Shown one piece after another: positions 53,618 to 62,015 of a stretch of DNA of 64,000 bases. The translations under genes and the position numbers were made by a program. The notes beneath the pieces are model-generated. The model saw only the letters and a list, made by a program, of their open reading frames with translations, was not told the origin of the DNA and ran no database searches. Positions within the stretch are counted from its first letter, which is position 1. Every line of letters begins with the position of its first letter. Source of the stretch: Hydrogenophaga crassostreae (GTDB lineage: Bacteria > Pseudomonadota > Gammaproteobacteria > Burkholderiales > Burkholderiaceae_C); contig NZ_CP017476.1 in the NCBI RefSeq assembly GCF_001761385.1, positions 3,647,501-3,711,500 on the forward strand, given 5' to 3'.

Positions 53618-54166
53618 TCACACCTCGCCGGTATATTCGCCGCGCGAAGGGTAGTTCTTGTTGATCGAGAATTCGATCGCAGCAAGCAGGTCCTGAAACT
53701 GCGGGCGGGCGAAAGGCATCGTCTGCACTGCGCCGTAATGCAGTGTGCCGTCTGGGCGCACGATAAACACGCCTGGCTCGCTGAAGCGCTCAGGTTCTTC
53801 AATGCCAATGGAAGTGGTTCCCGTGGAGCCGCTGATGTACAGGCCCCATTCGCGGGCGCTGCGCAGGCTCAAACCATAGGCGACCTTGACGCCGCTGGCG
53901 CTCACTTTTTCGGCCATGGCCTTGCCGCGCTCTTCCGTGTCGCTGCTGATCGCCACCAACTGCACGCCACGGCTGGCAAATTCAGGGGCCAGACGCTCGA
54001 GCTCCAGCAGGTACTTGGCGCAGATCGGGCAATGCAGGCCACGGTAGAACACCAGCAGGTCGAATTTCTCGCCCGGATTGGCACCAAGCACATAACGCTC
54101 GCCGTTGGTCAGCGGCAGGTTGAGGGCGGGTACGGGGTAACGGGGCAACAGGGCTTGAGCGCGCAT
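53618..54166 (-). CDS. Peroxiredoxin-like protein (AhpC/TSA family)
   Basis: The thioredoxin-fold protein has the active-site region FYRGLHCPICAKYLLELERL with a Cys-x-x-Cys pair in which the first is the likely peroxidatic Cys. It is followed by VAISSDTEERGKAMAEK, a typical AhpC/TSA strand. It is 182 residues. The start at 54166 gives MRAQALLPRYPVPALNLP; upstream codons do not fit. It is divergent from the AraC gene, which may regulate it. Confidence 0.9.
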   Translation of the reverse strand: MRAQALLPRYPVPALNLPLTNGERYVLGANPGEKFDLLVFYRGLHCPICAKYLLELERLAPEFASRGVQLVAISSDTEERGKAMAEKVSASGVKVAYGLSLRSAREWGLYISGSTGTTSIGIEEPERFSEPGVFIVRPDGTLHYGAVQTMPFARPQFQDLLAAIEFSINKNYPSRGEYTGEV

Positions 54167-54233
54167 GTGAAATTCCTTGAAGGGTGAAAGAACAACCATT
54201 CTCCGGTACGATTTACAATCATTCATCCACATT

Positions 54234-54245
54234 GAATTGCAATTC
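54234..54245. promoter_or_regulatory. Palindrome at the AraC-gene ribosome site
   Basis: The perfect 12-base palindrome GAATTGCAATTC ends six bases before the start codon at 54252, in the divergent interval with the peroxiredoxin gene. It may be an operator that blocks translation or transcription start. Confidence 0.4.
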
Positions 54246-54251
54246 GTACAA

Positions 54252-55085
54252 ATGAACCCCAACCCACGCCTCGATCGACTCTCCGCTTTGCTCGGTGGGC
54301 TCGCGCCGCGGGTGCAAGTGATGCGATCGTCACCCGATCAGGCGCGGCTTCGCTTCCCCGCCGAGCCCACGGCAGGCCTGTGGCTGCACCTGGTGTTGGT
54401 TGGCGAGATCGAGCTGCAAAGCGACCACCGAAACAGCCTGATGGCCAAGGCGCCGGCCATAGTGATTTGCCGAGGTGATGGGGCGCACGAGTTGATTCGC
54501 TCAAATGAAGGGGCTTCAACACCCGACGGCCTGCTCTGCGCCCGCGCCCATTTCGACGGACCAGTCGGCCCCTTGTTGCTGGCCGAATTTGCCCAGCCGA
54601 TGGTGGTGCCGCTGGCCGATGCCGACGCCTCGTTGCAGCAGGTCATCACCCTGGTGCGCGCCGAGCTGAACCAGCCGCGGTGCGGCCAGCCCCTTTTGCT
54701 CGACCGCGCGGGCGACATTTTGTTCATCGGCTTGCTGCGCCATTTGGTGGCCCATCCACGCCACGGCAGTGGCCTGCTGCATGGCCTGTCCGACCCGCGC
54801 ATCGCCAGCACCCTCGTGGCGCTGCATGCCGAACCCCAGGCCGACTGGCGCCTGGAAACCATGGCCGACACCGCGGGCATGTCGCGCACGGCGTTTGCCA
54901 ACCGTTTTCGCGAAGCACTCAACACCACGCCAGGCAAATACCTTTCCCAGCTGAGGCTGGCCATCGCGCAACGCGCCGTGGCCTCCGGCGACGGCCTGAA
55001 AACCGCCGCGCGCCGCACCGGCTACACCAACGCCTCGGCGCTGTCCCGCGCCCTGTCCAAGGCCCGGTCGTCGCTGGAAGCCTGA
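54252..55085 (+). CDS. AraC-family regulator with cupin-type N-terminal domain
   Basis: The C-terminal domain (about residues 175-277) has two helix-turn-helix units (TMADTAGMSRTAFANRFREAL and TAARRTGYTNASALSRALSKA). The N-terminal 160 residues fit an AraC-binding-like cupin with motifs LWLHLVLVGEIELQ and PAIVICRGDGAHEL. The start at 54252 (MNPNPRLDRL) is supported by the family; upstream codons are unlike it. Its stop is directly next to the stop of dppF on the other strand. Confidence 0.9.
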   Translation: MNPNPRLDRLSALLGGLAPRVQVMRSSPDQARLRFPAEPTAGLWLHLVLVGEIELQSDHRNSLMAKAPAIVICRGDGAHELIRSNEGASTPDGLLCARAHFDGPVGPLLLAEFAQPMVVPLADADASLQQVITLVRAELNQPRCGQPLLLDRAGDILFIGLLRHLVAHPRHGSGLLHGLSDPRIASTLVALHAEPQADWRLETMADTAGMSRTAFANRFREALNTTPGKYLSQLRLAIAQRAVASGDGLKTAARRTGYTNASALSRALSKARSSLEA

Positions 55086-56048
55086 TCAGCCCGCATGGTG
55101 GCAGGCCACCTGTCGGCCCTGCAACTCGCGCAACATCGGCAACTCGGTCTCACAGCGAGCGTCTGCCAGCGGACATCGCTTGTGAAAGGCACAGCCCGAA
55201 GGCGGGTTCAACGGGCTGGGCAGCTCGCCGTGGATCTTGATCTTCTTCTGCCGATGGGCCGGGTCGATCGACGGCGTGGCCGACAGCAGCGCCTGCGTGT
55301 AGGGGTGCAGAGCGTTGGCAAAAATCGTGGGCTTGGGGCCCGACTCCACCACCCGCCCGAGATACATCACCATCACATCGTTGGCAATGTGCTCCACCAC
55401 GGCGAGGTTGTGCGAGACGAACACATAGGCGGTCTTGAGCTGGTCCTGCAAGTCCATGAACAGGTTCAAGACCTGGGCCTGAATCGACACATCCAAGGCC
55501 GAGGTGGGCTCGTCGGCCACCAGAATCTTGGGCTGCAAGACCATGGCGCGCGCGATCGCAATGCGCTGGCGCTGTCCGCCCGAAAACATGTGGGCGTAGC
55601 GGTCGTGGTGCTCGGGGCGCAGGCCCACGCGCTCCAGGCTCTCGAGCACCTTTGTTTTGCGCTCAGAAGCGCTCAGTTCGGTGTTGAGCAGCAGCGGCTC
55701 CCCAATCTGATGGCCAATTTTCTGGCGTGGATTGAGCGAGGCATAAGGGTTCTGAAACACCATCTGCACCTGGCTGCGCAAGCGCTTGTATTGCGCTTTG
55801 TCACCCGGCTTCACCCACTCGTCGCCCAGTTGCAAGCGGCCCTCTGTCGGTGGCTCGATCAGCGTGAGCTGGCGGGCCAGCGTGCTCTTGCCGCAGCCCG
55901 ATTCGCCAACCACCGCCAATGTGCGGCCCTGCTCCAGCTTGAAAGACACATCGGCCAGGGCCTTGACGGTCACCGCAGGCTTCATGAAGCCTTGCGACAC
56001 GTGGTAATGCCGGGTCAACGACTCGGCGGTCATCACCGGATGGCTCAT
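55086..56048 (-). CDS. dppF: Dipeptide ABC transporter ATP-binding protein DppF
   Basis: DppF is one of two ATPases of the dipeptide importer. Walker A is GESGCGKST, signature FSGGQRQR, Walker B ILVADEPTSALD, with the oligopeptide-type C-terminal cysteine region CAFHKRCPLADARC. The ATG at 56048 overlaps the dppD stop (ATGA), so it is coupled. The product has 320 residues. It is the last gene of the transporter. Confidence 0.95.
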   Translation of the reverse strand: MSHPVMTAESLTRHYHVSQGFMKPAVTVKALADVSFKLEQGRTLAVVGESGCGKSTLARQLTLIEPPTEGRLQLGDEWVKPGDKAQYKRLRSQVQMVFQNPYASLNPRQKIGHQIGEPLLLNTELSASERKTKVLESLERVGLRPEHHDRYAHMFSGGQRQRIAIARAMVLQPKILVADEPTSALDVSIQAQVLNLFMDLQDQLKTAYVFVSHNLAVVEHIANDVMVMYLGRVVESGPKPTIFANALHPYTQALLSATPSIDPAHRQKKIKIHGELPSPLNPPSGCAFHKRCPLADARCETELPMLRELQGRQVACHHAG

Positions 56049-57019
56049 AGCGACTCCTGCGGTGTCATGGGAAAGAAACAGCGCGTCTGCACCCCGTCCT
56101 GGGCGTAGAGGCCGGGCCGCTCGGTGCGGCAACGGTCTTGCACCTTGGGGCAACGCGGTGACAGCAGGCATCCCGCAGGCCGGTCGTGTTGACCGGGCAC
56201 GATGCCGGGCAGCGTGTGCAAACGGCTGGCACCGCGGCTGTGCTCGGGCACGCTTTGCAGCAACGCCCGCGTGTAGGGGTGCGTGGGCGCGCTGAACATG
56301 CGCGAAACATCGCCCTGCTCCACCACCTGACCCGCGTACATCACCGCCACACGCTGGGCCACCTCGGCCACCACCGCGAGATCGTGGGTGATCAGAATCA
56401 GCGCCATGTTGTGCGCCTTTTGCAGTTGCACCAGCAACTCCATGATCTGCGCCTGGATGGTCACATCCAGCGCGGTCGTGGGCTCATCGGCGATCAACAG
56501 CTTGGGGTTGCAGGCAATGGCGATGGCAATCATCACGCGCTGTGCCATGCCGCCAGAGAACTGATGGGGATAGCTTTCCAGCCGGTTCGCTGCACCGGGA
56601 ATTTCCACCATCTCAAGCAGCTCGATCGCGCGCGCTTTGGCGGCCGCGCCGCGCAGGCCCATGTGCTGCTTCAGCACCTCGATCAGCTGAAAGCCGACCG
56701 TGAAACTGGGGTTGAGCGAGGTCATGGGGTCCTGAAAGATCATGGCCATGTCCTTGCCCAGGATCTTGCGGCGATCGCGGTCCGAAATGGTCAACAGGTC
56801 TTTGCCGTCGAACACCAGCTTGTCGGCATTGACACGGCCCTGGCCCGCGAGCAGGCCCATCATGGCCATCATGCTGACCGACTTACCCGAGCCCGATTCG
56901 CCCACGATGCCGAGCACCTGGCCCTGATCGAGTTGCACATCGAGCGTGTCCACAGCCCGAAAGCCATGGCCCTTGGCGCCGAATTCGACGCTCAGGTTTT
57001 GAATGTCTAAAAGACTCAT
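56045..57019 (-). CDS. dppD: Dipeptide ABC transporter ATP-binding protein DppD
   Basis: This is the other ATPase of the importer: Walker A GESGSGKS, signature FSGGMAQR, Walker B LLIADEPTTALD, and C-terminal CLLSPRCPKVQDRC. The product has 324 residues. It is separated from dppC by about 150 bases that hold a GC-rich palindrome and is coupled to dppF. Confidence 0.95.
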   Translation of the reverse strand: MSLLDIQNLSVEFGAKGHGFRAVDTLDVQLDQGQVLGIVGESGSGKSVSMMAMMGLLAGQGRVNADKLVFDGKDLLTISDRDRRKILGKDMAMIFQDPMTSLNPSFTVGFQLIEVLKQHMGLRGAAAKARAIELLEMVEIPGAANRLESYPHQFSGGMAQRVMIAIAIACNPKLLIADEPTTALDVTIQAQIMELLVQLQKAHNMALILITHDLAVVAEVAQRVAVMYAGQVVEQGDVSRMFSAPTHPYTRALLQSVPEHSRGASRLHTLPGIVPGQHDRPAGCLLSPRCPKVQDRCRTERPGLYAQDGVQTRCFFPMTPQESL

Positions 57020-57120
57020 GTCATTTGTCCCACAGATGCCACCGAAGCGCCAAGGCGCCGGGGCAGAAGAAATGCCAAACCAGGGACACCACCGAACCGG
57101 CTTGGCCAGGCGGCTGGTGT

Positions 57121-57139
57121 CGCCCCCTTGAGGGGGGCG
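57121..57139. repeat. GC-rich palindrome in the dppC-dppD gap
   Basis: CGCCCCC-TTGA-GGGGGGCG is a nearly perfect hairpin and resembles the core of the 82-bp repeats at 53.1-53.6 kb. It lies within the operon and may act as a REP-like mRNA element. Confidence 0.6.
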
Positions 57140-57166
57140 CGGGAAACACGGCGGGGGTGTTCCATA

Positions 57167-58027
57167 TCAACTTGCCGTCTTGAGTTTGGGATCCAGCGCA
57201 TCGCGCAAGCCGTCGCCTACCAGATTGATGGCCAGCACCGAAAACAGAATCGTCAGCCCAGGCAAGGTCACGACCCACCAGGCGCTCTCGATGTAATCGC
57301 GCGCCGAAGCCAGCATGGTGCCCCACTCGGGCAGGGGCGGTTGCACACCCAGGCCCAGAAAACCCAGCGCGGCAATTTCCAGAATCGCGGCCGAGAAGCT
57401 CATGGTGGCGTGCACGATCAAAGGCGCGGTGCAGTTGGGCAGCACGGTCACAAACATCAGGCGCAGTGTGCGCGCGCCCGAGAGGCGCGCCGCCGTCACA
57501 TAATCGCGCTGCAGTTCGCTCAAAGCCGAAGCGCGCACCAGGCGCACATAAGCCGGCAGCGACACCAGCGAAATTGCGATCATGGCATTGAGCAGACCAG
57601 GGCCCAGAATGGCCATGATGGCAACCGCCAGCAGCAGCGAGGGCAAGGCCATCATGATGTCCATGGCGCGCATGATGGCGGCGTCCATCCATTTGCCGGC
57701 AAACGCCGCGGTGAGCCCCAGGATCACACCGGGGATCAACGCCATCACCACCGACACCAGACCCACCAGCAGCGACAGGCGCGCGCCATGGATCAAGCGC
57801 GAGAGCAGATCGCGGCCCAGCTCATCGGTGCCAAACAGAAACTGCCACGAACCGCCCTCAGACCAGACCGGCGCCTGAAGAAAGTTCGATCGGTATTGTT
57901 CGATCGGGCTGTGCGGCGCCACCCAGGGCGCGAAGATCGCGAGCAAGCCCACGATGATCATGAAGAACAGGCCGGCCACAGCCCCTTTGTTGTGCGCGAA
58001 GGCGCGCCAGAATTCTTTGAAATTCAT
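57167..58027 (-). CDS. dppC: Dipeptide ABC transporter permease DppC
   Basis: This is an inner-membrane permease of 286 residues. The first helix is VAGLFFMIIVGLLAIFAPWV, then FGTDELGRDLLSRLIHGAR. The EAA-like loop is VRASALSELQRDYVTAARLSGA. The ATG at 58027 overlaps the dppB stop (TGATG). Confidence 0.95.
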   Translation of the reverse strand: MNFKEFWRAFAHNKGAVAGLFFMIIVGLLAIFAPWVAPHSPIEQYRSNFLQAPVWSEGGSWQFLFGTDELGRDLLSRLIHGARLSLLVGLVSVVMALIPGVILGLTAAFAGKWMDAAIMRAMDIMMALPSLLLAVAIMAILGPGLLNAMIAISLVSLPAYVRLVRASALSELQRDYVTAARLSGARTLRLMFVTVLPNCTAPLIVHATMSFSAAILEIAALGFLGLGVQPPLPEWGTMLASARDYIESAWWVVTLPGLTILFSVLAINLVGDGLRDALDPKLKTAS

Positions 58028-59052
58028 CACTGCACCCGAATGCGCGGATTCGCCACGCCGTAAAGAATGTCCACCACGAAGTTGGTCAGGATCACCAGCG
58101 TGGCGACCAGCAAGATGCCGTTTTGCACCACCGGGTAGTCACGCCGGCTGATCGCATCGATCAGCCACTTGCCGATGCCAGGCCAGGAAAAGATGGTCTC
58201 GGTGAGCACCGCGCCGCCCAGCAGCGTGCCCACCTGCAAACCGACCACGGTGAGCACCGGAATCAAGGCGTTGCGCAGCGTGTGCACAAACACCACGCGG
58301 GCAGGCGAGAGGCCTTTGGCCCTGGCGGTGCGCACATAGTCTTCCCGCAACACTTCCAGCATCGATGAGCGCGTCATGCGCGCAATCACCGCCAGCGGAA
58401 TCGTGGCCAGCACGATGGAGGGCAGGATCAGATGGTGCAGCGCGTCCCACACCGCGCCGGCGTTGTATTCGGGATCGGCCTTCTGGGCCAGCCAGGCGTC
58501 CCAGATCATGAAGCCGGTTTGCGGCGGGATGTCGAACAGCAAATCAATGCGCCCGGACACCGGCGTCCAGCCCAGGCCCACGGAAAAAATCAGAATCAGC
58601 AACAAGCCCCACCAGAAGATGGGCATCGAATAGCCGGTAAGGGCCGCGGTCATCACCGTGTGGTCGAGCCAGGTGCCCCGCTTCACGGCGGCCATCACGC
58701 CGGCGATCATCCCCAGCACCAGCGCGATCAGCAGCGCCATGATGGCCAGCTCCATCGTGGCCGGAAACAGGCTCTTGAATTCGTCCCAGACCTTGACCTG
58801 TGTATTCAGCGACTGCCCCAGATCGCCGTGCAACAGCGCATTCAGGTAACTGCCGTATTGCACATACAGCGGTTGGTCCAGGCCCAGGCGCGCCAAAGCG
58901 GCGGCGTGCATTTCCGGGTCCAGCGTGCGTTCACCCATCATCACTTCCACGGGATCGCCGGGTATGAGACGGATGAGGGAAAAGGTCAGCAGCGTGACGC
59001 CCAGGATGGTGGGAATCAGCACCAGCAACCTGCGGAGGATGAAACTCAGCAT
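58027..59052 (-). CDS. dppB: Dipeptide ABC transporter permease DppB
   Basis: This is the first permease of the importer, 341 residues. MLSFILRRLLVLIPTILGVT is the typical N-terminus, and VIARMTRSSMLEVLREDYV is the EAA loop. It is followed directly by dppC with a coupled start, and lies about 105 bases after dppA with a strong terminator in between. Confidence 0.95.
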   Translation of the reverse strand: MLSFILRRLLVLIPTILGVTLLTFSLIRLIPGDPVEVMMGERTLDPEMHAAALARLGLDQPLYVQYGSYLNALLHGDLGQSLNTQVKVWDEFKSLFPATMELAIMALLIALVLGMIAGVMAAVKRGTWLDHTVMTAALTGYSMPIFWWGLLLILIFSVGLGWTPVSGRIDLLFDIPPQTGFMIWDAWLAQKADPEYNAGAVWDALHHLILPSIVLATIPLAVIARMTRSSMLEVLREDYVRTARAKGLSPARVVFVHTLRNALIPVLTVVGLQVGTLLGGAVLTETIFSWPGIGKWLIDAISRRDYPVVQNGILLVATLVILTNFVVDILYGVANPRIRVQ

Positions 59053-59085
59053 GAGGAGGTTCCTCGAATGGATTTTGAGAAGCGC

Positions 59086-59121
59086 AAAAAGGGACAGGCG
59101 TCAAATGATTGACGCCTGTCC
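59086..59121 (-). terminator. Terminator/attenuator between dppA and dppB
   Basis: A perfect 13-bp stem (GGACAGGCGTCAA/TTGACGCCTGTCC, loop ATGA) is followed on the minus strand by five T. It would leave dppA more abundant than dppBCDF. Confidence 0.9.
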
Positions 59122-59156
59122 TGGGGGTTCAGGTCAAGTGCCTGAAGGGCCCGACT

Positions 59157-60749
59157 TTACTTGACGCTCACGCCTTCGAAGTTGTAATCGCCGAATGGGC
59201 TGATCTTGAAGCCGTTGAGTCGCTTGCTCATCGGCTGGTTCACCGTCGAGTGGGCGATGGTGGACCAAGGCATGTCTTTCTTGAAAATCTCCTGCGCCTT
59301 TTTGTACAGCTCAACGCGCTCGTTCTGGTCGGTGCTGCTGCGGGCCTTGAGCACCAGGGCGTCAAAGTCTTTGCTGCAATAGCGCGCGTAGTTGGAGCCG
59401 CCAACGGCTTCACAGGTCAGCAACACGCCCAGGAAGTTGTCGGGCGAAGCGTAGTCGCCGGTCCAGCCGATCAAGCCGGTGTCGTGCTCGCCGGCCTTCA
59501 TGCGCTTGAGGTACTCGCCCCATTCGTAGGTCGTGAACTTCGCTTTGATGCCGATCTTGGCCCAGTCGGCCTGGATCATCTCGGCCATCAACTTGGCGTT
59601 GGGGTTGTAGGGGCGCTGCACCGGCATGGCCCAGATGGTGAGTTCCGTGCCTTCGGCCACGCCCGCTTTTTTCAGCAACTCTTTGGCTTTTTCAGGATTG
59701 AAAGGCGCGTTTTTCAAGGCTGTGTTGTAGGACCACAAGGAAGCCGGGAACGGGTTCGATGCTTCCTGGCCCTGGCCCTGGTACACCGCTTCCAGAATGG
59801 CTTTGCGGTTGATCGCCATGTCGAGTGCCTGACGCACTTCCGGCTTGGAGGTCAACGGCTTTTCCATGTTGTACGACAGGTAGCCGATGTTGAAACCGGG
59901 CGCAGACTCGACTTTGAGGTTGGACTCGGCACGCATGGCGGCAATGTCCTGCGGCTTGGGGTAGGACATGATCTGGCACTCGTCGGCCTTCATCTTCTGG
60001 TAGCGCACCGAAGCGTCCGTGGTGATGGCGAACACCAGGTTGTCGACCAGAACGTTCTTGGCGTCCCAATAGTCCTTGTGCTTCACGTAGCGGATCTGAG
60101 AGTCCTTCTGGTAGCGGCGCAGCTGGAAGGGGCCGGTACCGATGGGCTGCTGGTTGATCTCGGAGGCTTTGCCTTCGGCCAGCAACTTGGCGGCGAATTC
60201 GCCAGACAGGATGGAGGCGAACGGCATGGCCACCTTGGCCAGCATGTCGGCATCGGGCTTCTTCAGCTTGAAGACCACGGTCAGCGGATCGGTCTTGGTG
60301 ATCGACTCGATGTTGTCGGCGATACCCGTGTCGGATGCGTACGGAAATTCAGCGGGGTAGCCCTTGTTGAACGGCAGGTCCTTGTTGATCATGCGGCTGA
60401 ACGTGAAGATCACGTCATCGGCATTGAAATCGCGGCCGGGCTTGAAGCTGTCGTTGCTGTGGAACTTCACGCCCTTGCGCAGCGTGAAGGTGTAGGTCAT
60501 GCCATCGGCCGACACGTTCCAGGCGGTGGCCAGGCTGGGCTCGATCTCGGTGGTGCCCTTCTTGAAGCCCACGAGCCGGTTGAACATCGCATGGCCCGAG
60601 GCATCGAAGGTGGTGCCTGAGGTGTATTGCGCGTTGTCAAAGCCTTCCGGGCTGCCTTCGGAACAGTACACAAGGGTACCTGCCGCGTGCGAAACCATCG
60701 CTGCGGCGGAAAGGCCCAGGGCCAGAATCACTTTATTAAGCTTGAACAT
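59157..60749 (-). CDS. dppA: Dipeptide-binding periplasmic protein DppA
   Basis: This is a class C solute-binding protein (SBP_bac_5) of 530 residues. The signal peptide is at residues 1-22 (MFKLNKVILALGLSAAAMVSHA), followed by GTLVYCSEGSPEGFDNAQYT, the conserved start of DppA. RKGVKFHSND and NTALKNAPFNPEKAKELLKKAG are family landmarks. The start at 60749 was chosen because the signal peptide begins there. It is the first gene of dppABCDF. Confidence 0.96.
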   Translation of the reverse strand: MFKLNKVILALGLSAAAMVSHAAGTLVYCSEGSPEGFDNAQYTSGTTFDASGHAMFNRLVGFKKGTTEIEPSLATAWNVSADGMTYTFTLRKGVKFHSNDSFKPGRDFNADDVIFTFSRMINKDLPFNKGYPAEFPYASDTGIADNIESITKTDPLTVVFKLKKPDADMLAKVAMPFASILSGEFAAKLLAEGKASEINQQPIGTGPFQLRRYQKDSQIRYVKHKDYWDAKNVLVDNLVFAITTDASVRYQKMKADECQIMSYPKPQDIAAMRAESNLKVESAPGFNIGYLSYNMEKPLTSKPEVRQALDMAINRKAILEAVYQGQGQEASNPFPASLWSYNTALKNAPFNPEKAKELLKKAGVAEGTELTIWAMPVQRPYNPNAKLMAEMIQADWAKIGIKAKFTTYEWGEYLKRMKAGEHDTGLIGWTGDYASPDNFLGVLLTCEAVGGSNYARYCSKDFDALVLKARSSTDQNERVELYKKAQEIFKKDMPWSTIAHSTVNQPMSKRLNGFKISPFGDYNFEGVSVK

Positions 60750-60900
60750 GCAATGTCCTCGTAAAAATAAAAAGGGAAGTCTATTTCCCGCTTGCTGATG
60801 TTGACGGCGCGAAGGTGTCACCCAGGCGCCAACTTGAGGAGCACTCTAGCGGCCCCTGTTCTGGCAGGCCACAGACACCCACGTGCACATCGTTTTGATT

Positions 60901-60927
60901 TATCACTATCATTTTTTGATATTGATA
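60901..60927. promoter_or_regulatory. Strong candidate operator for the RpiR regulator
   Basis: TATCACTATCA (60901-60911), TTTTT, TGATATTGATA (60917-60927) is an 11-base inverted repeat with one mismatch and also contains repeated TATCA/TGATA half-sites. It overlaps the -10 and the spacer of the dppA promoter, so a bound protein would block it. Confidence 0.6.
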
Positions 60928-60934
60928 TGGTCAA
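60905..60934 (-). promoter_or_regulatory. Candidate sigma-70 promoter of dppA
   Basis: On the minus strand, -35 TTGACC (60934-60929) and -10 GATAGT (60910-60905) are 18 bases apart, about 155 bases before dppA. Five of six and four of six bases match the consensus. Confidence 0.5.
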
Positions 60935-61109
60935 ATCATTGCACAAGTCTAAGCCTGTTTCCCATAGGGAATTCCCTCCCGGCACGACCAGTATTCCCAA
61001 TGAAACGATCCATTGATCCAGATCAGAGCCGCCCCAAAAGCAGTGCCCCGGCTCTATGCGCCCCACCGTCACACATAATGCAATATTCATACCAATCTCG
61101 AAAAATGAT

Positions 61110-61997
61110 ATGAAAGAACCAACCCGCGACCCGTCATTCATCGACGAGGTGAAGCGGCGCCTCGACAGCACGGACTACCCGATCAATCTGACCAAGCTGG
61201 AGCGTCGCATTGCCGCCTACCTGAGCGCCAATCCGAATGCCCTAGCGGTGGACAACAGCGCGGTCATCGCCAAACGGGCCCACGTCAGCCCCATGACCGT
61301 GACACGGTTCTTCAAGAAGATCGGTTTCGACAGCGCTGCCGACGCCAGAGACCTGGCCAAACGCCGGTTTTATGATGGCAGCCCCGAAGCCGTGGGGGCC
61401 CGCTTCGAGTCATTTCGCCGCACGCCGGGCCGACAAGACCAGCACACCCAGTTCGTCCACGCGATGGAATCCATGCGCCAGGCCTCGGAGATGCGCACCC
61501 AGCCCATGTGGCAACACATCGTCAAGGCGGTGGCCCGGGCCGACAGCGTTTACGCCGCCGGCTTCCAGACCATGCGCTACCTGGCCAACGGCCTGGTGCA
61601 GCGCCTCAACTACATCCGCCCCAACGCCTACGAGCTCGACGGCGTTGACGGCACCTACGCCCAGCTTCTGACCAACCCCATCGGCAGCAAGGTGCTGATC
61701 GTGATCGACACCTTTCGCTACGGGCGCAACGGCCCTTTGCTGGCGCGCGCCGCGCAGGCGCAAGGCGCCGAGGTCGTGGTTTTCTGCGACGACCTGTGCG
61801 ACTGGGCCAGTGACATCACGCCGTACGTGGTCGCGCTGCCCATGGAGCCCGACCTGTTCCTGTGGCCCAGCACCGCGCTGCACTTCAGCCTCAACCTGCT
61901 GGTACAAGACGTGATCGACGAGCTCGGCGATACCGTGACGCTGCATTTGAAACAGCTGTCCAAAGCGCAAGACACGTTCGGCCACTACACCAAATAA
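61110..61997 (+). CDS. RpiR-family transcriptional regulator (HTH + SIS domain)
   Basis: The N-terminal domain has the RpiR helix-turn-helix (LTKLERRIAAYLSANPNAL, then RAHVSPMTVTRFFKKIGF). The C-terminal part (about residues 110-290) is an SIS sugar-isomerase fold (SVYAAGFQTMRYLANGLVQ, KVLIVIDTFRYGRNGPLLARAA), which in relatives such as MurR and RpiR binds a phosphosugar. The start at 61110 (MKEPTRDPSF) was chosen as an upstream start overlaps the presumed operator. It is 295 residues. It is divergent from dppA and precedes the dipeptidase. Confidence 0.92.
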   Translation: MKEPTRDPSFIDEVKRRLDSTDYPINLTKLERRIAAYLSANPNALAVDNSAVIAKRAHVSPMTVTRFFKKIGFDSAADARDLAKRRFYDGSPEAVGARFESFRRTPGRQDQHTQFVHAMESMRQASEMRTQPMWQHIVKAVARADSVYAAGFQTMRYLANGLVQRLNYIRPNAYELDGVDGTYAQLLTNPIGSKVLIVIDTFRYGRNGPLLARAAQAQGAEVVVFCDDLCDWASDITPYVVALPMEPDLFLWPSTALHFSLNLLVQDVIDELGDTVTLHLKQLSKAQDTFGHYTK

Positions 61998-62015
61998 TTT
62001 CGCCCCTCGCACAAG

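Larger units (their letters stand above)
60750..61109. other. Divergent control region of dppA and the RpiR gene
   Basis: About 360 bases between dppA and the regulator carry no gene. The supported elements are a minus-strand promoter (60905-60934), an overlapping palindrome (60901-60927), and an inverted pair TTCATA/TATGAA (61086-61091, 61109-61114) at the regulator start. Confidence 0.6.

Noticed and set aside
53065..53621. Several open frames on the minus strand through the repeat array
   Set aside because: They are produced by the 82-bp period and GC-rich sequence; the encoded repeats have no protein-like properties.
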